15,135 nucleotides of DNA from DASPPF01 sp032906705 (GTDB lineage: Archaea; Thermoproteota; Nitrososphaeria; Nitrososphaerales; Gagatemarchaeaceae), in contig JAJTZC010000032.1 in assembly GCA_032906705.1 (NCBI GenBank), positions 1 to 15,135 on the forward strand. Direction: 5' to 3'. Under the pieces are notes generated by a model, which worked only from the letters and a program-made list of their open reading frames with translations, had not been told where the DNA came from and ran no database searches. Below are positions 1-5,114 of the stretch, in pieces. Position 1 is the stretch's first letter; every line of letters starts with the position of its first letter. The position numbers were made by a program, and so were the translations under genes.

Positions 1-57
1 GGATACCTTCTCTCCAATTCTTGCTTTCAGGTCATCCGGTGAGAGCAGTTCTCGCAA
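1..57 (-). CDS. Possible 5' end of an unidentified gene, running off the left edge
   Basis: Nineteen open codons run from a TTG at 57 to the window edge and read LRELLSPDDLKARIGEKVS, a plausible soluble, helix-forming N-terminus. A TATA-like ATTAATA at 82-88 lies about 28 nt before the TTG, the spacing expected for a leaderless archaeal transcript. The same frame is open back to the stop codon of the GyrI-like gene at 91, so the exact start is uncertain. The stretch is too short to assign a family. It could also be chance open frame. Confidence 0.35.
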   Translation of the reverse strand, partial: MRELLSPDDLKARIGEKVS

Positions 58-81
58 CTGCGCTGCCCTGAACCGCGGTCG

Positions 82-88
82 ATTAATA
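82..88 (-). promoter_or_regulatory. Candidate TATA box for the left-edge gene
   Basis: An AT-only heptamer, ATTAATA, lies in GC-rich surroundings about 28 nt upstream of the TTG at 57. The spacing fits a leaderless start. It is called from composition and spacing only. Confidence 0.3.
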
Positions 89-90
89 GG

Positions 91-582
91 TTAGCGAGAG
101 AGACGTTTCACGGGAGCCTGAATCTCGGTGTTCGCCCAGGCCCTCTTGCTCTTCCAGGGATTGCCAGAATAGACCTCCCGCATCGGTCCAGCCATGCGGA
201 ACTTCTTTTCCTTCTTTTGCCACCAGAACCAGCCACCTAGCCCGTAGTAAACGAGGCTTGGCGAAACCGCGTCGGGGCTGAACCTGACTGCGACCACCGT
301 CGTCGGGGGAAAGAACTTCCACGAAAGTCCCTTCTCGCCGCGAGCTGGCTTACTGCTCCTTATCTGGATGCCAACTTCCCAGCGCCGCTTCTTGATTGGT
401 GTCTCCGGACCGTCGAGGTCCCTGAAGAACCAATATCCAGTCATTAGATCGTGCGTCCTAGCCCATGCTGATACCTTCGCGAACTCTTTCTTCATCGCCT
501 TGTCACCCGGCCAGGTGCCTTTGAGAATCCTGGTCGCCACCCTGAATCCCGGTGCTCTTTTTATCACGAAGTCGACTGCCAA
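91..582 (-). CDS. GyrI-like (AraC-type effector-binding) small-molecule-binding domain protein
   Basis: This 163-residue protein resembles the GyrI-like/bacterial transcription activator effector-binding fold. It opens with VDFVIKRAPGFRVATRILKG, which fits the usual first strand and 'rhvGp'-like turn. It has the typical TPIKKRRWEVGIQI strand at 61-74 and ends with EVYSGNP...TEIQAPVKR at 136-160, matching the family's closing 'Y..P..T.iqiPv' segment. There is no DNA-binding helix-turn-helix, so it is a stand-alone ligand-binding domain. Such proteins bind amphipathic or drug-like molecules, and some hydrolyse esters; the ligand here is unknown. The start is TTG, preceded by a strong GGAGGAG ribosome-binding site with 4-nt spacing, unlike the leaderless-looking neighbours. 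It lies 93 bp downstream of cdvC in the same orientation, but its own TATA-like element suggests separate expression. A role in cell division is not implied. Confidence 0.75.
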   Translation of the reverse strand: MAVDFVIKRAPGFRVATRILKGTWPGDKAMKKEFAKVSAWARTHDLMTGYWFFRDLDGPETPIKKRRWEVGIQIRSSKPARGEKGLSWKFFPPTTVVAVRFSPDAVSPSLVYYGLGGWFWWQKKEKKFRMAGPMREVYSGNPWKSKRAWANTEIQAPVKRLSR

Positions 583-586
583 GTCT

Positions 587-593
587 CTCCTCC
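587..593 (-). promoter_or_regulatory. Shine-Dalgarno site of the GyrI-like gene
   Basis: On the minus strand GGAGGAG ends 4 nt before the TTG at 582. It is a near-perfect complement to the 3' end of 16S rRNA and decides the TTG as start, since no ATG lies close by. Confidence 0.6.
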
Positions 594-608
594 GAACAGA
601 GCGCCGTC

Positions 609-618
609 GCTATTTAGC
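609..618 (-). promoter_or_regulatory. Candidate TATA box of the GyrI-like gene
   Basis: GCTAAATAGC on the minus strand is centred about 32 nt before the TTG. That spacing predicts a transcript start very close to the Shine-Dalgarno sequence. Either the leader is very short or a promoter further upstream is also used. Weak call. Confidence 0.3.
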
Positions 619-675
619 TTTGAGGGACGCTTGAGGATGGCCTTAACGAACCCATGTGGAACGTTCGTCTAAAGG

Positions 676-1899
676 TCAGAGTGCTGCGAAGTTAGCAGCC
701 CACTGCGTGTAGGCCCTGACCATCTCAGGGGAGACGCTGGGCCGACGGGCCCTCATGACGCCCTTGAAGTCTGTGATGTTGATGGGCCTTGTCTGGGTCT
801 CCTTGTCTAGCGCCTTGCCGCTCTCGAAGAGCTCCCTGACTACGAGAAGCTGGACGCCCTGGCATATGTCCTTGATGTCGCTGCCAGAGTATCCCTCGCT
901 CAGCCTTGCAAGCAGCTCGAGATTTACGTCCTCGGCGAGGGTGAGCGGGGCAGTGTAGTTCCTGAACTGGGACATTCTTGCTTCGTTGTCCGGAAGAGGC
1001 ACGTAGATTCTCTTTGAAAACCGGCGAAGAAACGGGGGGTCGAGAGACCAGGGCTTGTTGGTAGCCCCTATAACGTAGAGATGGAGGTTCTTTCCCTTGT
1101 CAATCAGCCCGTCGGTCTCACGCAGGAACTGGTCCCTGACCCTGGCCTCGCCCCCGACCTCCTGGGTCCTGATCCCCAGCAGGGAATCGATCTCGTCCAC
1201 GAAGATTATCACCGGCTTGTTGGAGCCGAGCATCTTCCGCGCGCTTGCGAAGAGCTTTGCCACGTTCTTCTCGCCCTCGCCCAGCCACTTGCTCATAATC
1301 GAGGCAGCGTCCACTGAGATGAAGTAGCCGTCAATCTCCGACGCGGTTGCGGCCGCAATCATTGTCTTGCCGCATCCTGGCGGGCCGTAGACGAGTATCC
1401 CCCGTGGCCAGCCCAGCTTGAAGAGGTCGGGCCTGAGGAATGGGAACACGATGGATTCCCTTATCGCTCCCTTGCAGTCTTCGAGGCCAACCACGTCGTC
1501 CCACTTTACGTCGGGCTTCTCTGTGATCACAAGGTCGTTGAATGACGCCCTCGTTTGCTGTGCCTGTTGCAGCGCGCCGGCGCCCCCTCCTCCTGTCCCG
1601 GGCGTGGGACTCCCGATCAAAGTGGGACCCGAGTCCCGCTCCTGATCCTGGTCGCGCGGAAGGAGGCCGTGGGCAGCCTGGATGGCCTTCACCCGTTCCT
1701 GGTAGGCCATCGCCCTGTCGGTATACTGCCTGTTCAGCCTGTAGTCCGGGTAGAGGTGCACCAGCTTCACCAGCGTCGATATGGCCCTCTGGTACATCTG
1801 GATGGCCATTCCGTGGGCACCCTGGGAGTCGAGCCTGATCGCCTCGCTGGCGTACCGCTTGGCGTCATCTTCCAGCTCCTTTGCAGCGACTAAACTCAT
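676..1899 (-). CDS. cdvC: CdvC, Vps4-like AAA+ ATPase with N-terminal MIT domain
   Basis: The 407-residue protein should disassemble or remodel ESCRT-III filaments during archaeal cell division. Residues 4-75 form an MIT three-helix domain (AKELEDDAKRYASEAIRLD, then MAIQMYQRAI and a third helix to about 74). A Gly/Pro/Gln-rich linker spans about 85-118. The AAA+ module follows: Walker A GPPGCGKT 172-179, pore-loop KWLGEGE 204-210 with the aromatic W205, Walker B IIFVDEID 231-238 with catalytic E236, sensor-1 N281 in GATNKP, arginine fingers R292-R293, and the sensor-2 region GYSGSDI 336-342. The beta domain of eukaryotic Vps4 appears absent, as usual in archaea. All catalytic residues are present. 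The ATG overlaps the cdvB stop in ATGA, which implies translational coupling and co-expression with its substrate. Confidence 0.95.
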   Translation of the reverse strand: MSLVAAKELEDDAKRYASEAIRLDSQGAHGMAIQMYQRAISTLVKLVHLYPDYRLNRQYTDRAMAYQERVKAIQAAHGLLPRDQDQERDSGPTLIGSPTPGTGGGGAGALQQAQQTRASFNDLVITEKPDVKWDDVVGLEDCKGAIRESIVFPFLRPDLFKLGWPRGILVYGPPGCGKTMIAAATASEIDGYFISVDAASIMSKWLGEGEKNVAKLFASARKMLGSNKPVIIFVDEIDSLLGIRTQEVGGEARVRDQFLRETDGLIDKGKNLHLYVIGATNKPWSLDPPFLRRFSKRIYVPLPDNEARMSQFRNYTAPLTLAEDVNLELLARLSEGYSGSDIKDICQGVQLLVVRELFESGKALDKETQTRPINITDFKGVMRARRPSVSPEMVRAYTQWAANFAAL

Positions 1900-2759
1900 T
1901 GCGCGCTCGTCTCCTCCTGCCCGACCTTCATCTTTCCGTCGTTGAGCAGGTGCAGCATAGCCTGCTCGACTTCGTCAGAGGGCAGCTTCAGGACCGTGGA
2001 AGCGTCCGTGATGTCCACGTTCCCGTTGTGGATGACTGCGTAACGCAGGACGCTCTCTTCGACCTCTTGGGGTTTCGTTTCCTTGTAGAGCACGCCGAGC
2101 GCAGCTTCATCCTCGTCCCCCTCATCTCCACCCTCGAGGAGCGCGACCCGCCTCCTCAGAGGCTCCGTGGATTCTTGGATTCGCTGCGGCGAGACTTCGA
2201 ACGAGCGTTTCATCTCCTCCGCCTGCTGTTCAGCAAACCTTCTTGCCTGCTCGACCAGCTCCTCCCCGCTCTCAGTGGATACGTTCAGCGACAGGGTGGG
2301 CGAAACGGTGCTCATCTCGGCCATAGTCTCTGTGAGCGTGTTGGTGATCTCCGATGATGCCTGGTCCAGCGAGGGCACCAGCCCTTGGATGGTCTTGTTC
2401 ACCTTGCGGAGCACCTTGAACGCCAGGCTGAGGTGAAGCATCACATCGCCCACGTCGACGATGCTCTCGAGTCTCAGAATGACCTGCGTGAGTGCGAGCT
2501 CGCTGGCGTAGACCACCTTCCCAACCTTCCGAAGCTCGGCCCACTCGTTGGCGTATACCGTCGCCTTCGATTTGTCCTTGGCCTTCATCGCCTTCAAAGT
2601 AGTGTCATAGAGCGCCTTCCGCCGTTGGTCTACCTTCGCCCTCAGGTTCTCGAGTTCCCTCCGGTGAAGCTCAATCTCCTTGATTGTGGACGCTATCTTA
2701 GGCTTCACGTTGTCCTCCTTGCCTATCCCCAGTAGCTGAAATGGCCGCCGCACGGACAA
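1896..2759 (-). CDS. cdvB: CdvB, ESCRT-III (Snf7-type) protein with C-terminal winged helix
   Basis: This 287-residue protein has the full CdvB layout. A Snf7/ESCRT-III core of long charged helices occupies about 18-190 (KEIELHRRELENLRAKVDQRRKAL, then the YANEWAELRKVGKVVYASELALTQVILRLE hairpin). An acidic linker with GGDEGDEDE lies at 210-218. A winged-helix domain occupies about 229-282 (EVEESVLRYAVIHNGNVDITDASTVLKLPSDEVEQAMLHLLNDGKMKV). In Sulfolobus the winged helix recruits CdvB to membrane-bound CdvA; no cdvA is visible here. LRRRVALL at 201-208 resembles an MIT-interacting MIM1 helix. The start is taken as TTG at 2759, about 30 nt after an AT-rich TATA-like core. GTG two codons later is an alternative. 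It forms an operon with cdvC through a 4-bp overlap. Confidence 0.93.
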   Translation of the reverse strand: MSVRRPFQLLGIGKEDNVKPKIASTIKEIELHRRELENLRAKVDQRRKALYDTTLKAMKAKDKSKATVYANEWAELRKVGKVVYASELALTQVILRLESIVDVGDVMLHLSLAFKVLRKVNKTIQGLVPSLDQASSEITNTLTETMAEMSTVSPTLSLNVSTESGEELVEQARRFAEQQAEEMKRSFEVSPQRIQESTEPLRRRVALLEGGDEGDEDEAALGVLYKETKPQEVEESVLRYAVIHNGNVDITDASTVLKLPSDEVEQAMLHLLNDGKMKVGQEETSAQ

Positions 2760-2784
2760 TTACGGACGTGTAGTGGGCCTTGCG

Positions 2785-2794
2785 CCATATTCAC
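2785..2794 (-). promoter_or_regulatory. Candidate TATA box of the cdvB-cdvC operon
   Basis: GTGAATATGG on the minus strand, with core AATAT at 2787-2791, lies about 30 nt before the TTG start. There is no Shine-Dalgarno sequence between them, so a leaderless message is likely. It is a weak match to the archaeal consensus. Confidence 0.3.
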
Positions 2795-2849
2795 TTGCCA
2801 AGTCAAAATCATCGCTACAAAGGGGTGAATAGTTTGTTCGTGATGAGAG

Positions 2850-3479
2850 TCAATCTTGCACGAATTTCAGTGTTGGATTGGCTTTCCCAAGGTCTCGGCG
2901 CTTCAATATCATCTTGTTACCCACAATGTCAATCCAGGTGCGCATGCTTCTTGCAAGAACACCAGTTCCATATACATTCTTCCGAGTGACTATTACGTAA
3001 TCACCAATTTTGCTTGTGTGCCCCGCTCGAGTCGCAATGGACATCCTTCCGGTCCTGATATCCCAGCGGTGCCGAATCAGATGTTTGACCCTGTATACAG
3101 TGTGCCAGCCTCCCCAAAGTCTCGCCTGGCCTAGGGGATGACTTTCATCGGGCGGACTCCAACCCCCGTCAGCATCCCACAAACCTGCTAGAAAATGAGA
3201 ACCCTCGGTTGAATAGATGAGGCGCAAGTTTAGGTTCTCCACCGCGAATGATCTTCCTATCTCGAAACGCCATTCGTAAGTGCCTGTAAGCCTGTCGACC
3301 CGTCCGCTTTCCCATCCCGTGAGTCCGAATTCGCGTTTGACTTGATTCATCATCTTGCGAACCTCGAGAGCTAATGCCGGGTCATAGACATGAACCTTGA
3401 ATCGATCAAACTTGTTATGAATCCACCCGTCTCCCCAAGCGTACCCCTGTAAGTACCTCAGCGATTGAATCGGAGTCAG
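2850..3479 (-). CDS. LAGLIDADG homing-endonuclease-like protein, start codon unclear
   Basis: The frame carries two LAGLIDADG motifs: LQGYAWGDG at 3452-3426 and LAGLWDADG at 3191-3165, 87 residues apart, with about 105 residues after the second. This is the plan of a single-chain, two-motif homing endonuclease. Both motifs keep the acidic residue at position 8 that binds the catalytic metal. The first ATG of the frame (3353) lies after the first motif, so an ATG start would delete half the active site. The frame is open back to a stop at 3656-3654 yet has no ATG, GTG or TTG before the first motif. I place the start at CTG 3479 (about 209 residues), 27 nt after a TATA-like TTAATT; this is speculative. 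A decayed gene or an assembly indel is equally possible. The region is visibly AT-richer than the flanking genes, suggesting transfer. It sits between two ESCRT-III genes, with no intein splicing motifs. Confidence 0.7.
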   Translation of the reverse strand: MTPIQSLRYLQGYAWGDGWIHNKFDRFKVHVYDPALALEVRKMMNQVKREFGLTGWESGRVDRLTGTYEWRFEIGRSFAVENLNLRLIYSTEGSHFLAGLWDADGGWSPPDESHPLGQARLWGGWHTVYRVKHLIRHRWDIRTGRMSIATRAGHTSKIGDYVIVTRKNVYGTGVLARSMRTWIDIVGNKMILKRRDLGKANPTLKFVQD

Positions 3480-3501
3480 GTCGGAGGGAAACGCTTGAAT
3501 T

Positions 3502-3510
3502 CCAATTAAC
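3502..3510 (-). promoter_or_regulatory. Candidate TATA box for the LAGLIDADG frame
   Basis: GTTAATTGG on the minus strand, centred near 3506, lies about 27 nt before the CTG at 3479. The spacing would suit leaderless initiation there. Low confidence because a CTG start is itself unproven. Confidence 0.2.
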
Positions 3511-3582
3511 TGTAAATGCAGCGCAAGTCGGCGATCTGGGAGACGTGTTCGAAACTGAAAACAATAGGAGAGGGATCCCCGC

Positions 3583-4220
3583 TTAGAACGAGGTTCCCTC
3601 GGATCCGGCTTCAGCAGATGGTAGTGTGGTCGGTATTTCTGGGAACTTCTCCTTCATCCGAGCCTCGGCCACGGCAGACGCCTCCGCTAGGATGCGCTCC
3701 GCGTCCTCGTTGGCAGCCTCGAAGTTCAGCNNNNNNNNNNNNNNNNNNGGATGCTGCTCAGCAGACCAGAGATTTCGCCGATCTCGCTCTCCGCCTCCGG
3801 CAATACGCCCACCAAGCCTTGCTTGACGTTGCGTATGACCGCCATGGCAGGTGTCAGGGTGACCACTATGTCACCGAGCTCCGTGATTGTGTTGAGCCTC
3901 AGCACTATCTGTTCAAGAGCGAGCTTGGCCTGCGTGACCATCTTGTTCATCTTTCTTACTTCTGCGAGCTCGTTCGCGAAAACAGACGCGTGTGGCGTGT
4001 CGTGTTTCTGTAGAGAGCCTACGACCTTGTTGAAGATGCTGTTGTCTCTATCTCTGAGTTTGATTGATGTTGTCTCTAGTTTTGCGATTTGGACTTGGAT
4101 TTGGCGGATGGCTAGATCGAGCTTCGGCTTGAGCGGACCTGGACTCCTGACGGAGTCGCGGACCCTCGTACCGATACCCTGGGTATTCTGCTTTTCCCAC
4201 TTCCCTGCGAATGCAGACAT
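3583..4220 (-). CDS. CdvB paralog (ESCRT-III/Snf7 protein without winged helix), interrupted by a sequence gap
   Basis: Residues 1-158 (ATG at 4220) are a Snf7-type core: KPKLDLAIRQIQVQIAKLE, a charged second helix, and the FANELAEVRKMNKMVTQAKLALEQIVLRL segment that parallels cdvB's ANEWAELRKVGKVVYASELALTQVILRL. After the 18 undetermined bases the protein resumes in another frame: LNFEAANEDAERILAEASAV, then ARMKEKFPEIPTTLPSAE and a TAA at 3585-3583. The whole protein is about 210 residues, normal for the short CdvB1/CdvB2 paralogs that build the later, constricting division filaments. FPEIPTTLP near the C-terminus resembles the proline-rich MIM2 motif that docks on MIT domains such as that of CdvC. 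The frame change means the true gap should be 3n+1 bases if the gene is intact. A genuine frameshift cannot be excluded. Confidence 0.85.
3731..3748. other. Run of 18 undetermined bases (assembly gap)
   Basis: Eighteen N bases lie inside the short ESCRT-III gene. The upstream reading frame leaves one base before the gap and the downstream frame needs one base after it. An intact gene would therefore require a gap of 3n+1 bases (for example 16 or 19), not 18. The length is probably a placeholder. Confidence 0.95.
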
Positions 4221-4378
4221 TGAGAGCTTCGAGTTTGAAGCGGCGCGAAGTCTGTTAATGGAGGATAGTTCAATTTAGTTCACAAACAAATTAACTATTG
4301 GTCTTTGCGACACAGATTGCAGGAGCACTCTGTCCCGGAGACAGGTTATAGGGGCGGCACAGTAGCACCGAAGCAAAC
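4221..4378. promoter_or_regulatory. Divergent promoter region between the cdvB paralog and the phosphoesterase
   Basis: This 158-bp AT-rich stretch separates two genes that start in opposite directions. Toward the phosphoesterase it holds GTTATAGG at 4345-4352, about 31 nt before the ATG at 4379, fitting a leaderless start. Toward the cdvB paralog two AT-rich elements are visible, CTAAATTG near 4275 and CATTAAC near 4256; the second is at roughly TATA distance (36 nt). Neither gene has a Shine-Dalgarno sequence. No RNA gene is visible. Confidence 0.45.
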
Positions 4379-5068
4379 ATGAGAAGGGTAGCGTTCATCT
4401 CCGACGTCCACTCGAACTTGGAGGCATTGAACGCGGTGGTGGAGAGTCTTGGTGACGAGGAATTGTTCTGCCTGGGAGACATTGTCGGCTACGGGAGCAA
4501 CCCGAACGAGGTCATCAGGATTCTCGAGGACAGGGGTGCTGTTTGCCTGCTTGGGAACCACGACGCTGCGGTCCTGACCGGCGACACATCCTGGTTCAAC
4601 TCTGCGGCCGCAATTGCAGCCAAGTGGACCACCAAGCAGCTCTCCGATCGCAGCCTGGCATATTTGCGCAAGCTTCCATTGCAGATCCGCGTAGAGCTCG
4701 AAGGGGTCAGGACATACCTAACGCATGGGAGCCCAGATGACAACCTGCACGAGTACGTCGACCCAGTTACCCATACTGACCTGTTCGGTCACTACCTGTC
4801 TAAGCTCGACGTCGGCCTCGTCGGGCTCGGCCACACGCACCTTCCATTTGTCTGGACTGGGGACGAGGGCACTGTGTTCAATCCCGGTTCGGTCGGCCAG
4901 CCTAGGGACGGCGATTGGAGAGCTTCTTTCGCAGTCGTGGGCTTTGGGCGACGTAAGCCAGAAGCGGTGTTGCAAAGGACAGAGTACGATTGCGAAAAGG
5001 CGTCGGAAAAGATCGTGAAGGCCGGCCTCCCAGCATCACTCGGAAGGCGGCTGCTGCGGGCTCCGTAG
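4379..5068 (+). CDS. Calcineurin-like metallophosphoesterase (YfcE/MJ0936-like)
   Basis: This 229-residue cytosolic protein has the complete two-metal site of the calcineurin-like phosphoesterase superfamily. It shows D9-x-H11 in ISDVHSN, D34 in LGDIVGYG, N60-H61 in GNHD, H116 in THGSP, and H152-x-H154 in GHTH, followed by the FNPGSVGQPRDG loop at 167-178. The length matches small archaeal phosphodiesterases with a single catalytic domain. Relatives hydrolyse model phosphodiesters or nucleotide substrates; the real substrate cannot be read from sequence. The ATG lies about 31 nt after a TATA-like GTTATAGG, so translation is probably leaderless. It ends 46 bp before ileS, which has its own TATA box. 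The shared orientation therefore need not mean an operon. Confidence 0.9.
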   Translation: MRRVAFISDVHSNLEALNAVVESLGDEELFCLGDIVGYGSNPNEVIRILEDRGAVCLLGNHDAAVLTGDTSWFNSAAAIAAKWTTKQLSDRSLAYLRKLPLQIRVELEGVRTYLTHGSPDDNLHEYVDPVTHTDLFGHYLSKLDVGLVGLGHTHLPFVWTGDEGTVFNPGSVGQPRDGDWRASFAVVGFGRRKPEAVLQRTEYDCEKASEKIVKAGLPASLGRRLLRAP

Positions 5069-5077
5069 CTGGTATGC

Positions 5078-5086
5078 TTAAAATAA
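5078..5086 (+). promoter_or_regulatory. TATA box of ileS
   Basis: TTAAAATAA, in otherwise GC-rich sequence between two genes, is centred about 33 nt before the GTG at 5115. The spacing predicts a leader of only a few nucleotides. It is one of the clearer TATA boxes in the window. Confidence 0.55.
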
Positions 5087-5114
5087 GGGGCACGGAAACC
5101 AAGCGGTGCGTTGA

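Noticed and set aside
646..668. Inverted repeat ACGAAC...GTTCGT downstream of cdvC as a terminator
   Set aside because: The arms are only 6 bp with an 11-nt loop and no T-run follows on the minus strand. It is too weak to call.
2850..3479. An intein or intein remnant in a cdvB gene
   Set aside because: The endonuclease frame is not fused in frame with either ESCRT-III coding sequence, both of which have normal termini. No splicing-domain N-terminal Cys/Ser block or C-terminal HN motif is visible.
3626..4278. Plus-strand open frames across the cdvB paralog and the N run
   Set aside because: They are antisense to a convincing ESCRT-III protein. One is extended artificially by the undetermined bases.
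2760..4378. tRNA or other RNA gene in the AT-richer gaps of the division cluster
   Set aside because: I found no GGTTCGA-type T-arm or paired acceptor ends on either strand. The gaps contain only promoter-like elements.
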